From NCBI RefSeq assembly GCF_003751445.1, contig NZ_RJUU01000001.1, forward strand, positions 2,423,001-2,487,000: a stretch of DNA of 64,000 nucleotides. Direction: 5' to 3'. A program made the translations under genes and the position numbers. The stretch is from Streptomyces sp. 840.1 (GTDB lineage: Bacteria; Actinomycetota; Actinomycetes; Streptomycetales; Streptomycetaceae). Below the pieces are notes generated by a model, which made no database searches, was not told the DNA's origin, and worked only from the letters and a program-made list of their open reading frames with translations. Of the stretch, positions 40,558 to 49,027 are shown in pieces; within the stretch, counting starts at the first letter, position 1, and every line of letters begins with the position of its first letter.

Positions 40558-41366
40558 CGGGCCACCGCCCCGCTCAGCTCGGCGAGCACGGCGGCGAACC
40601 TGCCGTGCGGCGCCAGGGCGGCGACGTCCACGGCGTCGGTCGCCGTGTCCACGTCCCGCAGCCGGGGCAGATCGCGCACCGTCAGTCCGGCGTCGACCAG
40701 CCGGCGGCGCTGCACCGCGCCGGTCTCCGGCACGGACATCGGCACCCCGCGCAGCAGTTCCGGGTCCGGCTCGGCCAGCCCGAGCGCCCAGAAGCCGCCG
40801 TCCTCGGCCGGGCCGAACCACGCGTCGCAGCCGTCCCAGGGACCGGGGGAGAGCGCGGGCGCCAGATCGGCGGCCGTGATCTGCGGGGTGTCCATGCCGA
40901 TGAGGAGCGTGGGCCCGGTGCTGCCCGCGAACGCGGCGGCGAGCCGGGCGTCGAGACCGCCCGCGCACTGGCCCACCACGTCGATGCCCGGCGGCAGCCA
41001 GGGGCCGGGTTCCCCGTCCAGGACGAGCACCCGTCGGGCGGCGGGCAGGGCGAGGACGGTGCGCAGGGTGTCCGCGAGCGAGGCCTCGGCCAGCCGTGCG
41101 GCCTCCTGCGGGGTGAAGGGCGGCGTGAGCCGGGTCTTGACCCGGCCGGGCAGCGGCTCCTTGGCGATGACCAGCAGAGTCACCGCACCTGCACCCGAAC
41201 TTGCACCTGAACCAGCACCAGCACCCGAACCAGCACCAGCACTCGAACCAGCACCCGCACCAGCACCAACACCCGAACCTGCGGCTCCGGTTTCCGTCCC
41301 CGCACCCGCACCCGCACCCACGTCACCGGCTCCCGCCCCCGCGCCCGTACACGCGGCCGGGGTCAT
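40554..41366 (-). CDS. TIGR04282-type glycosyltransferase (DUF2064)
   Basis: A 270-residue enzyme. The core starts at VTLLVIAKEPLPGRVKTRLT (residue 62), the nucleotide-binding signature; TLLIGMDTPQITAADL contains the DxP motif and WFGPAEDGGFWALGL the DGG block. The first 60 residues are almost only Gly and Ala with a few Ser and Thr (GAGAGAG repeats), encoded by a hexanucleotide repeat. ATG 41366 overlaps the stop of the upstream glycosyltransferase (ATGA), which supports translation of the tail; GTG 41183 is the alternative start giving a normal-sized protein. Confidence 0.88.
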   Translation of the reverse strand: MTPAACTGAGAGAGDVGAGAGAGTETGAAGSGVGAGAGAGSSAGAGSGAGAGSGASSGAGAVTLLVIAKEPLPGRVKTRLTPPFTPQEAARLAEASLADTLRTVLALPAARRVLVLDGEPGPWLPPGIDVVGQCAGGLDARLAAAFAGSTGPTLLIGMDTPQITAADLAPALSPGPWDGCDAWFGPAEDGGFWALGLAEPDPELLRGVPMSVPETGAVQRRRLVDAGLTVRDLPRLRDVDTATDAVDVAALAPHGRFAAVLAELSGAVAR

Positions 41367-42073
41367 CGGGACACCCCCACCGGGGCCGCAGCCGGCGCCT
41401 CGGCCAGCACGGCGCGCATGTCGCGCACCGCGTGCCAGGTACCCCGCCAGGTACCGGTGACCTTCGACTTCCCGGTGCGCGAGAGGTAGGGGACATCCGT
41501 CTCGGCGACCCGCAGTCCCGCGTCCGCCGCCCGCACCACCATTTGCAAGGGGTAGCCGCTGCGCCGGTCGGTGAGGCCGAGCGCCAGCAGGTCCGTCCGG
41601 CGCCCCGCCCGCATCGGGCCCAGGTCGTGCAGCCGGAGCCCGGTACGTCTGCGCAGCAGCCGGGAGAGCGCCAGATTGCCCGCACGGGCGTGCAGCGGCC
41701 AGGCGCCGAGCCGGTCGGGGCGGCGGCGGCCGAGCAGCAGGTCGCTCTCGCCGTCCGCGATCCGGCGGACGAAGCCGGGGAGCAGCCCGGGGTCCAGGGA
41801 GCCGTCGCAGTCGCAGAAGCAGACGTACTCCGCCTCGGCGGCGAGCAGCCCGGCGTGGCAGGCGGAGCCGAAGCCTCGGCGCGGTTCGTGCACCACCGTC
41901 GCGCCGAGCGAGCGGGCCAGTTCGGCCGAGCCGTCGGTGGAGCCGTTGTCGACGACGATCGCGCGCCAGCCGCGCGGGATCGCGCCGAGCACCCCCGGCA
42001 GGGCGGCGGCCTCGTCCAGACAGGGCAGCACGACGTCGGCGCGGGGGGCGGAGTTATCGGAGGAGTCGGTCAC
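41363..42073 (-). CDS. Family 2 glycosyltransferase
   Basis: A 236-residue GT-A enzyme. ADVVLPCLDEAAALPGVLGA, RAIVVDNGSTDGSAELARSL and YVCFCDCDGSLDPGLLPGFV (DxD-type metal site) are the donor-binding motifs; LGRRRPDRLGAWPLHARAGN and LRLHDLGPMRAGRRTDLLAL follow the dolichol-phosphate-mannose-synthase plan, but there is no membrane segment. GTG 42073 is preferred (AGGGTGAG upstream). First gene of a three-gene operon with the DUF2064 enzyme and the methyltransferase. Confidence 0.9.
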   Translation of the reverse strand: MTDSSDNSAPRADVVLPCLDEAAALPGVLGAIPRGWRAIVVDNGSTDGSAELARSLGATVVHEPRRGFGSACHAGLLAAEAEYVCFCDCDGSLDPGLLPGFVRRIADGESDLLLGRRRPDRLGAWPLHARAGNLALSRLLRRRTGLRLHDLGPMRAGRRTDLLALGLTDRRSGYPLQMVVRAADAGLRVAETDVPYLSRTGKSKVTGTWRGTWHAVRDMRAVLAEAPAAAPVGVSR

Positions 42074-42196
42074 CCGGCTCACCCTACGGAGAGGAAACCG
42101 ACAATTCGGGCCAAGGATTCTTACGAAACGTGGACGTCGACCGTGTGGCGGTGTCCGCGCGTCCTGCGCGCGGGGGTCGGGTGCCAGGGTGGAGTC

Positions 42197-43150
42197 ATGC
42201 AGCCCGCCACGCCGGCCCGTCCGGAGTCCGAGGGCCGGGGCGCCGCGAGCGAGGCTCCCGGTCCCGGTCCCGCACCCCTGCCCGCCCCCGCCCCCGCCCC
42301 GGGCCCCGTTCCCGCGCCCGCCCCCGGCCGCGTCCTCGTCGTGGACGACGACCCGACCGTCTCCGAGGTCGTCGCCGGGTACCTGACCGGCGCCGGTTAC
42401 GAGGTGGCCCGCGCGGCGGACGGCCCGGCGGCGCTGGAGTGCTTCGCCCGGCGCCGCCCCGACCTGGTGGTGCTGGACCTGATGCTGCCCGGCATGGACG
42501 GCTTCGAGGTCTGCCGCCGGATGCGGGCGCACGGGCGGGTGCCGGTCATCATGCTGACCGCGCGCGGCGACGAGGACGACCGCATCCTCGGCCTGGAGAC
42601 GGGCGCGGACGACTACGTCACCAAGCCGTTCAGCCCCCGCGAACTCGTCCTGCGCGTCGACTCCGTGCTGCGCCGCGCCACCGCGGACCCGGTACCCGCC
42701 GGGCGGGCGGTGCTGCTCGAGGGCGCGGGCCTGGTCCTCGACCCGGTGGCCAGGAGCGCCACCCGGCAGGGCCGGGCGCTGGCCCTCACCCTGCGCGAGT
42801 TCGACCTGCTGGCCTTCCTGCTGCGCCACCCGGGCCGGGTCTTCACCCGGGAGGAGCTGATGAGCGAGGTCTGGGGCTGGGACTTCGGCGACCTGTCGAC
42901 GGTGACGGTCCATGTGCGCCGGCTGCGCGGCAAGGTCGAGGCGGACCCGGCCCGCCCGGAACTGATCCGTACCGTCTGGGGGGTGGGCTACCGGCTGGAC
43001 CTGCCGACCGGTACGGCTGACCCGGCTGACCCGGCCGACCCGACTGCCCCGGCTGACCCGGCCGCCCCCACCGCCCCCACCAGCCCGGCCGGCCCGGCCG
43101 GCTCCTCCTGGGTGTCCGGCGCCCACGGCTCACCCGGAGCGCCTTCATGA
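42197..43150 (+). CDS. OmpR/PhoB-family response regulator
   Basis: A 317-residue regulator. [20 protein letters not shown] opens the receiver at about residue 45; Asp94 in [12 protein letters not shown] is the phosphorylation site, with T and K in [11 protein letters not shown] and [12 protein letters not shown]. The winged-helix output is at about 180-275 ([35 protein letters not shown]). Both ends are extended: a Pro/Ala-rich 40-residue N-terminal tail and a C-terminal tail of [11 protein letters not shown] repeats. ATG 42197. The kinase gene overlaps its stop. Confidence 0.94.
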   Translation: MQPATPARPESEGRGAASEAPGPGPAPLPAPAPAPGPVPAPAPGRVLVVDDDPTVSEVVAGYLTGAGYEVARAADGPAALECFARRRPDLVVLDLMLPGMDGFEVCRRMRAHGRVPVIMLTARGDEDDRILGLETGADDYVTKPFSPRELVLRVDSVLRRATADPVPAGRAVLLEGAGLVLDPVARSATRQGRALALTLREFDLLAFLLRHPGRVFTREELMSEVWGWDFGDLSTVTVHVRRLRGKVEADPARPELIRTVWGVGYRLDLPTGTADPADPADPTAPADPAAPTAPTSPAGPAGSSWVSGAHGSPGAPS

Positions 43151-44253
43151 CCGACATACTCCTCATCGCGCTGTTCGCGTTCCTGGGCGCGGCCGCGGCC
43201 GGGCTGCTCGGCGCGCTCGTCCTGCGGTTCTTCCGGCACCGCTCGCTGGTCGTCTCGCTGACCGTGGTCGCCTCGGTCGCCGTGACCGCGATGCTCGCCG
43301 GGACGCTGGCCGTCGCCTGGGCGATGTTCCTGTCCCCGCACGACCTTTCCGTGGTCACGACCGTCGTCGCGATGGCCGCCGTCGTCTCGCTCGCCACCGC
43401 GATACTGCTCGGCCGCTGGGTGGCGGCGCGCAGCCGCGATCTGACCCTCGCCGCCCGGTCGTTCGGGGACGGCGGGACCTTCGCGGCCCCCGCCGCCCCG
43501 GCCACCGCCGAACTCGCCGCCCTCACCCGCGAACTGGCCGCCACCAGCGCCAAGCTCGACAGCTCACGCGAGCGCGAACGCGCCCTGGAGACCTCGCGGC
43601 GGGAGCTCGTCGCCTGGATCTCGCACGATCTGCGCACCCCGCTCGCCGGACTGCGGGCCATGTCGGAGGCGCTGGAGGACGGCATGGCCGTCGACTCGCA
43701 GCGCTATCTGCGGCAGATACGGACCGAGGTCGAGCGGATGAACGACATGGTCGGCGACCTCTTCGAGCTCTCCCGCATCCACGCCGGCTCGCTCACCCTC
43801 AGCCCCACCCGGATCTCGGTGTACGACCTGGTGGGCGACGCGCTGGCCGGCGCGGACCCGCTGGCCCGCGAGCACGGCGTACGGCTGGTCGGGGACCGGA
43901 TCGAGGCGGTGCCGGTCGAGGTCGACGGCAAGGAGATGAGCCGGGTCCTGGGCAACCTCCTGATCAACGCGATCCGGCGCACCCCCGCCGACGGCACCGT
44001 CGCGGTCGCCGCCCAGCGCACGGGCGGCGGCGTGGTCCTGTCGGTGACCGACGGCTGCGGCGGCATCCCGGAGGAGGACCTGGCCAGGGTCTTCGACACC
44101 GGCTGGCGCGGCAGCCACGCCCGTACGCCCCCGGCCGGCGCGGGCCTCGGGCTCGCCATCGTGCGCGGGATCGTCGAGGCGCACGCGGGCCGGGCCGAGG
44201 TCCGCAACGTCACCGGCGGCTGCTGCTTCGAGGTCACCCTGCCGGTGGCGTGA
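43147..44253 (+). CDS. Sensor histidine kinase
   Basis: A 368-residue kinase. Two or three N-terminal membrane helices ([60 protein letters not shown]) with almost no extracellular part, a HAMP-like linker, HisKA with His160 in [19 protein letters not shown], and HATPase with [11 protein letters not shown] (N box), [12 protein letters not shown] (G1) and [12 protein letters not shown] (G2). The lack of a sensor loop suggests it reads membrane state. ATG 43147 overlaps the regulator stop. Confidence 0.94.
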   Translation: MTDILLIALFAFLGAAAAGLLGALVLRFFRHRSLVVSLTVVASVAVTAMLAGTLAVAWAMFLSPHDLSVVTTVVAMAAVVSLATAILLGRWVAARSRDLTLAARSFGDGGTFAAPAAPATAELAALTRELAATSAKLDSSRERERALETSRRELVAWISHDLRTPLAGLRAMSEALEDGMAVDSQRYLRQIRTEVERMNDMVGDLFELSRIHAGSLTLSPTRISVYDLVGDALAGADPLAREHGVRLVGDRIEAVPVEVDGKEMSRVLGNLLINAIRRTPADGTVAVAAQRTGGGVVLSVTDGCGGIPEEDLARVFDTGWRGSHARTPPAGAGLGLAIVRGIVEAHAGRAEVRNVTGGCCFEVTLPVA

Positions 44254-44277
44254 GCCCACGCGTGGCGGCGGGCCCGG

Positions 44278-45348
44278 TCAGCGGGCCGGGCTCGCCGCCA
44301 TGCCCCGCAGCGGGGCCGAGGCGAACTCCGCCATCCCCTCCGCGAAGCCCACCGAGGGCTTCCAGCCCAGCTCGTCGCGGAGCCGCCGCGAGTCGGCCGT
44401 GACATGGCGTACGTCCCCGAGCCGGTACTCACCGGTGATCTCCGGGGCCGGGCCGCCGTGGGCCGAGGCCAGGGCCGAGGCCATCTCACCGATGGTGTGC
44501 GGCTCCCCGCTCCCGGTGTTGTACGCGGCGAAGCTGCCCGGCCGGAGCCCGGTGACTGCCTCCAGCGCCACCGCGTTCGCGGCCGCCACGTCCCGCACAT
44601 GGACGAAGTCCCGCCGCTGGGCGCCGTCCTCGAAGACCTGCGGCGACTCGCCCCGGGCCAGCGACGAGCGGAAGAACGAGGCGACCCCGGCGTACGGGGT
44701 GTCGCGCGGCATCCCCGGCCCGTACACGTTGTGGTAGCGCAGCGACACCGCCCGCCCGCCCGTGGCACGCGCCCACGAGGAGGCGAGGTGTTCCTGCGCG
44801 AGCTTGGTCGTCGCGTACACGTTGCGCGGGTCAACGGGCGCGTCCTCGCCGACGAGACCCGGGGTCAGCTCCGTACCGCAGGACGGGCAGAGCGGCTCGA
44901 ACCGGCCCGCCGCCAGATCGGACTCCGCCCTCGGGCCCGGCCGGACCGGCCCGTGGCGCGGGCACTCGTAGCGGCCCTCGCCGTAGACGACCATCGATCC
45001 GGCGAGCACCAGGTCCCGCACCCCGGCGGCGGCCGAGGCGGCGAGCAGTACGGCGGTGCCGAGGTCGTTGCACCCGACGTACAGCGGGGCGTCCGCGAAG
45101 TCCTTGCCCAGGCCGACCATCGCCGCCTGGTGGCACACGGCGTCGATGCCGCGCAGCGCCCGGTCCACGGCCTCGCGGTCGCGCACGTCCGCCACGACGA
45201 ACCCGCTGCCGGCCGGCCGGTCCGGGGCGTCGCCGTGGGCCGAGGGGAGCAGGGCGTCGAGCACCACCGCCTCGTGCCCGGCCGATGTGAGGGTCCGGAC
45301 GATCTCCGACCCGATGAACCCGGCTCCGCCGGTGACCAGTACGCGCAT
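44278..45348 (-). CDS. NAD-dependent epimerase/dehydratase with extra Cys motifs
   Basis: A 356-residue extended SDR enzyme. MRVLVTGGAGFIGSEIVRTL is the GxxGxxG nucleotide site; VDPRNVYATTKLAQEHLAS supplies the YxxxK catalytic pair; LRYHNVYGPGMP is the substrate block. Between strands, YECPRHGPVRPGP and FEPLCPSCGTELTPGLV (about 140-180) add a C-P-x-H and C-P-x-C pattern, suggesting a bound zinc, which ordinary UDP-glucose epimerases lack. ATG 45348 is preferred over 45405. Probably makes an activated sugar for the nearby glycosyltransferases. Confidence 0.9.
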   Translation of the reverse strand: MRVLVTGGAGFIGSEIVRTLTSAGHEAVVLDALLPSAHGDAPDRPAGSGFVVADVRDREAVDRALRGIDAVCHQAAMVGLGKDFADAPLYVGCNDLGTAVLLAASAAAGVRDLVLAGSMVVYGEGRYECPRHGPVRPGPRAESDLAAGRFEPLCPSCGTELTPGLVGEDAPVDPRNVYATTKLAQEHLASSWARATGGRAVSLRYHNVYGPGMPRDTPYAGVASFFRSSLARGESPQVFEDGAQRRDFVHVRDVAAANAVALEAVTGLRPGSFAAYNTGSGEPHTIGEMASALASAHGGPAPEITGEYRLGDVRHVTADSRRLRDELGWKPSVGFAEGMAEFASAPLRGMAASPAR

Positions 45349-45462
45349 GACGGCCACGTTAGGGCGCCGCGGGCCCCGGGCGCGGTTGCGCGGACGGCAC
45401 GTCACAGGGCCGTAAGAACCGGACCCGTTCGGCGGGACGCGGCCCGGTCACCCGGCGGGTGC

Positions 45463-46062
45463 TCAGCCGAAGAGGAACGCGCCCGCCGTGGCCGCTCCCA
45501 GCGCGGCTCCGGCGCTCACCTGGCCGACCGTGTGGTACCCGAGCGCGACCCGGGACCAGCACACGGTGGCCGTCATCACGTACCCGAACAGCCACCACGG
45601 CGAGTGGACCACGGCGAGCAGGGCGACGACGGCCGAGGCCACCGACGCGTCCACCGAGATCTTCCAGACTGTGTTGACGGCCAGCAGGACGACCGTCATC
45701 GCCCAGAGCCCGAGCATCGCCGTCAGGATGCCGGAGGGGGCGCCGCCCAGCACCATGACGGCCGAACCGATGCCGATGGAGCCGAGGATGACGAAGAAGA
45801 TCGGGGCCCGCTTGGTGCGGTCGACGACATGGCGGTCGCCCCAGGTGCCGCGCCCGCGCTCCCACTCGATGTAGCCGGCCGGAATGATCCCCGCGCACAG
45901 GGCGCCGAGCAGCCCCCACAGCAGCCCCGTCCACTCACCGGCCGCCGCGAACCCGGTCGCGAGCATCCCGGCGAGCAGGAGATTACGTGGCTGGAAGACG
46001 TCGGTGACCGTACGCGCCGTCCCCGAGGCATCGGCGGTGTCGGTGGTGTCGGTGGTGCTCAT
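45463..46062 (-). CDS. PAP2-like membrane phosphatase
   Basis: A 199-residue protein with five or six helices (NLLLAGMLATGFAAAGEWTG, PIFFVILGSIGIGSAVMVLG, LTAMLGLWAMTVVLLAVNTV). VCWSRVALGYHTVGQVSAGA fits the C-terminal SRxxxGxHxxxQ/D motif of PAP2 phosphatases and KISVDASVAS the KxS region; the first K-x6-RP motif is weak. It may dephosphorylate a lipid pyrophosphate. The ATG overlaps the stop of the MAB_1171c-type gene. Confidence 0.75.
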   Translation of the reverse strand: MSTTDTTDTADASGTARTVTDVFQPRNLLLAGMLATGFAAAGEWTGLLWGLLGALCAGIIPAGYIEWERGRGTWGDRHVVDRTKRAPIFFVILGSIGIGSAVMVLGGAPSGILTAMLGLWAMTVVLLAVNTVWKISVDASVASAVVALLAVVHSPWWLFGYVMTATVCWSRVALGYHTVGQVSAGAALGAATAGAFLFG

Positions 46063-47360
46063 GCGCTCTGCTCCTTGGCTGCTGCTGCTCCGGCGGACTC
46101 GGCTCCGGACGGCTCCGGCCCGGTGCGGGAGGACTCCAGGACCTGGCGGGCGCGTTCGGCCGTGACCGTGCGGTACGCGGCGGCGACCCGGACCAGCCAG
46201 GCGACCTCGCCGTCCTGGTCGGTCGCGTGCTGGGTGCCGACGGCCGCCGCTTCCCCGGGGGCCGCGCCGTCGCCGTGGGCCACGAGCGCGGCCTTGATCC
46301 AGTACGCGTCGGTGAGCGGGCCAGTCCGGTCCCGGTCGCCGGGCCGGGCCTCGGCGGCGGCCCCGGCGGCGGCGAGGAGGGTGCCGGGGGCGTAGTGGCG
46401 CAGCTTCTCCACCGCGTCGGCGATGTCCGCCGCCCAGCGGTCGATGCGCAGGTCCGCCGGGGTGCCGAACCGGGTCAGCTCGCGGACCAGGGAGGCCGGG
46501 GGGTCGAAGGGCTGGTCGGGGAAGGCCGCCATCAGCTCGTACCAGAGCGCGTGCAGCCGCACCTGCGCGCGCCAGAGCTTCGCGCGGCGGCGGACGTTGC
46601 CCAGGGCGGGGATGGAGGCGCCCACCGCGAAGAACGCGAACAGCACCACCTGCGAGGCCTCGGTGATCTCGTCGAAGTCCAGCGCGAAGGACTCGCTCGG
46701 CCTGTCGATCACGCTCACCCAGAGGAACAGCGTCCGGCTGACGGTGTATCCGACCCCGATGAACATCGCGAACGTCATCATGCCGAGGCCGATGCGCAGC
46801 CGGCGCTGCCCGGCGCTCGCGGTGGCCAGCGCCCACTGGTAGGCGCAGACGGCGGAGGCGGTGCCGAGGTAGAGGTAGAACACGCTCATGTAGAGCGTCG
46901 CGCCCCACTGCCCGGCGTGGTCGGCGACGAACCGGTCCGAGGGGACGGAACGGTCGACGACGGTGAAGAAGAGCACCGTCAGCAGCACCAGCGTGGCGAC
47001 GGACGCCTTGGTTGCGACCTGCTGGATCAGCCGGGCGAACCGTACGTGCCGGGGGATGTCACCGGCGTCGGCGTACTGGCCGTAGATGGCGACGATGTAG
47101 CTGAGGATGGCGAGGATCGCGATGGTCGCCGTGTAGTGCTTGATCAGCACCGAGAGGTCGGTGACCGAGCTGTCGTTGAGACCGATGCGCACGACCCGGG
47201 TCTTGGTCCACAGGGCGGCGGCGAATCCCGCGTAGCAGCCCCACAGGGCCCGGCGGCGTCTGTCCTCCTCGTCGCCCCGCAGGGCGGCCGGCATGCGCCA
47301 CAGGGCGACGGCTGTCATCAGGCCGGCTATCAGGTAGCCGGCGAGGTCGAGCGGTGTCAC
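46059..47360 (-). CDS. MAB_1171c-type membrane protein
   Basis: A 433-residue protein. Six to seven hydrophobic segments in the first 260 residues (LAGYLIAGLMTAVALWRMPA, YTATIAILAILSYIVAIYGQ, VLLTVLFFTVVDRSVPSDRF), then a soluble C-terminal half (RVRLHALWYELMAAFPDQPF type) ending in an Ala-rich tail. Known in actinobacteria as MAB_1171c family 'putative transporter', function untested. It is found next to XRE and ImmA/IrrE genes, as here. GTG 47360. Confidence 0.85.
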   Translation of the reverse strand: MTPLDLAGYLIAGLMTAVALWRMPAALRGDEEDRRRRALWGCYAGFAAALWTKTRVVRIGLNDSSVTDLSVLIKHYTATIAILAILSYIVAIYGQYADAGDIPRHVRFARLIQQVATKASVATLVLLTVLFFTVVDRSVPSDRFVADHAGQWGATLYMSVFYLYLGTASAVCAYQWALATASAGQRRLRIGLGMMTFAMFIGVGYTVSRTLFLWVSVIDRPSESFALDFDEITEASQVVLFAFFAVGASIPALGNVRRRAKLWRAQVRLHALWYELMAAFPDQPFDPPASLVRELTRFGTPADLRIDRWAADIADAVEKLRHYAPGTLLAAAGAAAEARPGDRDRTGPLTDAYWIKAALVAHGDGAAPGEAAAVGTQHATDQDGEVAWLVRVAAAYRTVTAERARQVLESSRTGPEPSGAESAGAAAAKEQSA

Positions 47361-47467
47361 GGCGGAGTCCTCGGGGTGGGGGTGAGGGGCGGGTGAGGGG
47401 CGGGTGAGGGTGGGGCGGCGGCGGTGGGGGGAAACGGTTCGGCAGCGGGGCGGGCGTCGATCCGGTG

Positions 47468-48028
47468 CTACGTGCGGCGGAACAGGCCGCGGCGGCGGTG
47501 GGCGACCGGGAGGGAGAGCGAGTTGGCGAGCCGCCCCACCATGTCATCGCTCGTCACGTCCCTGGCCATCCGGGGGATGAGCGAGGCACCGAATTCGGCC
47601 ATGCGTTCGTCGTGGGTGTCGTACTGCGCGCGGGCCTGTACGGCGTCCGGGGACCGGAGCGCGTCGGCGCCGACGACCCGCGAGATCAGCGAGGTGTCGA
47701 AGACGGGCAGCAGCCGCTGGAGCTGCTCGGCGTCCAGCGAGGTGCCGTGGTCGAACCACTCGTGGCACAGCTCGTGCAGGATGACGTGCTGGGTCTGGTA
47801 GGCGGTGGGGCGCCGCCGGTAGAGCACGAAGCTGGTCCCGCCGGCCTTCAGCCGCAGCCCGCAGGCGCCGTTGACCCGGGCCAGCCGGTCGGGCATCTCG
47901 TGCAGCACGATGGTGCGGCCGCCGGCCGCCTCCATGTTCGCGACCAGCCCCTCGACCGTGAAGGGGGCGGGCAGGGGCAGCCCGGCGAGTCCGGCCTCGC
48001 ACTCTTTCCGCAGTTCGCGCAGGGACAT
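47468..48028 (-). CDS. ImmA/IrrE-type metallopeptidase
   Basis: A 186-residue protein. HVILHELCHEWFDHG carries the HExxH zinc site (His85, Glu86, His89). In the family such proteases cut a partner XRE-type repressor to relieve repression. The partner candidate is the XRE gene directly upstream, three bases away. The C-terminus RRRGLFRRT is basic. ATG 48028. The 107 bases between this gene and the MAB_1171c-type gene are G-rich without a gene. Confidence 0.88.
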   Translation of the reverse strand: MSLRELRKECEAGLAGLPLPAPFTVEGLVANMEAAGGRTIVLHEMPDRLARVNGACGLRLKAGGTSFVLYRRRPTAYQTQHVILHELCHEWFDHGTSLDAEQLQRLLPVFDTSLISRVVGADALRSPDAVQARAQYDTHDERMAEFGASLIPRMARDVTSDDMVGRLANSLSLPVAHRRRGLFRRT

Positions 48029-48031
48029 CGC

Positions 48032-48481
48032 CTAGGACCTTTCGGGTCCGCCGTCGGCCGGGCGCTGCCGGTTCTTCGCGTCCTCCAGCAGGGACAGCGC
48101 GAACTGCAGCAGCTCGGGGGGCAGTCCGTCCTCGTCCAGGCCTCGGCCGGCCAGCCCGCTGATGTCCCCGGTGCGCCGCTTGGCCAGGAACTGCAGACCG
48201 TCCACGACGTCGTCGACGACCTCGGACTCCTCCTTGAAGAAGCGCCAGTCCACACCGAAGCCGAGGCCGAGCGCCTTGAGGATGTCCTCGGACGGCTGGG
48301 TGACCTTGCCGGCCAGGATGTTGGAGAAGTAGCTGTGCGAGAGCGACCCGCCGCGCTCCTTGACCAGGTCGGCGAAGACCCGTCCGGAGATCTTCCGGCC
48401 GGGGAAGGTCTTCTCGACCATGTACTCGACCTTCTGCCGCAACGTCCGCAGCTCCGGCGCGCGTTCTTCGGCGCTGTCCAT
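48032..48481 (-). CDS. XRE-type regulator paired with ImmA-like protease
   Basis: A 149-residue protein. RTLRQKVEYMVEKTFPGRKI, then FADLVKERGGSLSHSYFSNI and LAGKVTQPSEDILKALGLGF form the helix-turn-helix as in Streptomyces regulators with a C-terminal DUF-like tail; WRFFKEESEVVDDVVDGLQF is the linker. ATG 48481; the longer frame to 48610 has no homology. It heads the four-gene minus-strand cassette (XRE, ImmA, MAB_1171c, PAP2) and probably represses it until cleaved. Confidence 0.85.
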   Translation of the reverse strand: MDSAEERAPELRTLRQKVEYMVEKTFPGRKISGRVFADLVKERGGSLSHSYFSNILAGKVTQPSEDILKALGLGFGVDWRFFKEESEVVDDVVDGLQFLAKRRTGDISGLAGRGLDEDGLPPELLQFALSLLEDAKNRQRPADGGPERS

Positions 48482-48691
48482 CCGGCCCCCCACGTGTCCC
48501 GTACCCGCCCGGTCCCTGTCCGGCGCCGCGCGGTGTCCGATTCGGTCAACGGGCTCGTACTGTAACCAACCCGGGGCCGCCGTCCCCAGTGCGGGGAGCC
48601 GTTGGCACATACCGAACAGGGACGTAGCGGCACATCCCGTGCCGGTGTGCGGAAGTAGGGTTGCGCAAATACTCTACGTCACTGTTAACTC

Positions 48692-48863
48692 GAAAAAACA
48701 TGGGCAGGGGGCCACGAGGGGAGCCCCTTGCCCATGAAGTCCGGTGACGGCGTGTGCGGTGGACCGGTGCCTTCCGTGACGGGCGAGGCCCGCGGGGTCT
48801 CGGGCACCCGGTCTCGCGCATAGGGGTGTAGCCCTTCACGACGGGGGATGCGTGAAGGGCTAC
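48692..48863 (-). ncRNA. Candidate small RNA of about 172 nt
   Basis: On the minus strand a consensus promoter (48870-48898) predicts a start at 48863. The RNA would begin with a perfect 13-bp hairpin, GTAGCCCUUCACG and its complement (48863-48851 with 48840-48828), loop CAUCCCCCGU, and end with a 14-bp hairpin (48736-48723 with 48712-48699, one G-U pair) followed by UUUUUU (48698-48693), a textbook Rho-independent terminator, rare in Streptomyces. About 90 nt of unpaired or weakly paired sequence lie between. No ATG/GTG frame with codon bias is present. The C-rich first loop is open for pairing with G-rich ribosome sites. It does not match any RNA family I can name. Confidence 0.75.
48693..48736 (-). 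terminator. Rho-independent terminator of the small RNA
   Basis: Read on the minus strand: CATGGGCAAGGGGC, a ten-base loop, GCCCCCTGCCCATG, then six T. The stem is 14 bp with a single G-U pair. No minus-strand protein gene lies within 1.7 kb upstream on that strand, so it serves a short transcript. Confidence 0.85.
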
Positions 48864-48869
48864 GTGTGC

Positions 48870-48898
48870 ATTATGGCCCGACGGCAGTCAGTCATCAA
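48870..48898 (-). promoter_or_regulatory. Consensus vegetative promoter of the small RNA
   Basis: Read on the minus strand: TTGATG (48898-48893), 17 bases, CATAAT (48875-48870). Both hexamers are one or two bases from TTGACA and TATAAT and the spacing is ideal for HrdB. The predicted start, 48863, is exactly the first base of the 5' hairpin. Confidence 0.75.
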
Positions 48899-48915
48899 CT
48901 GACCCGCCGGTCAGT
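48898..48915. promoter_or_regulatory. Inverted repeat ACTGACC-CGCC-GGTCAGT upstream of the small RNA promoter
   Basis: A perfect 7-4-7 dyad abuts the -35 box of the small RNA promoter and stands 112 bases before the MerR-like gene on the other strand. It is placed like an activator site for the small RNA or an operator for either unit. Confidence 0.5.
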
Positions 48916-49013
48916 GTTCTTGGCGCGCCCTGCGACGGGGGTCGCGCACGGGCGGCCCCGGGGCGGCGCCCTCAGATAACTTCCCCCGTCCGGCCAGGGA
49001 AATCTGTCGCGGC

Positions 49014-49027
49014 TATGATAGAGACGA
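49014..49027 (+). promoter_or_regulatory. -10 element and leaderless start of the MerR-like gene
   Basis: TATGAT at 49014-49019 is a good -10 box. A start 7 bases after it falls on or next to ATG 49027, so the mRNA is probably leaderless, which also explains the missing ribosome site. No good -35 box is visible. Confidence 0.5.

Noticed and set aside
48546..48839. 97-codon minus-strand frame in the small RNA region
   Set aside because: Basic, Pro/Arg-rich product with no homology; the region is better explained by hairpins, promoter and terminator.
48692..48863. Identification of the small RNA as 6C RNA
   Set aside because: The first loop has only five consecutive C and the second hairpin does not have the required C-run loop; gene context also differs. 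The RNA call stands without the name.
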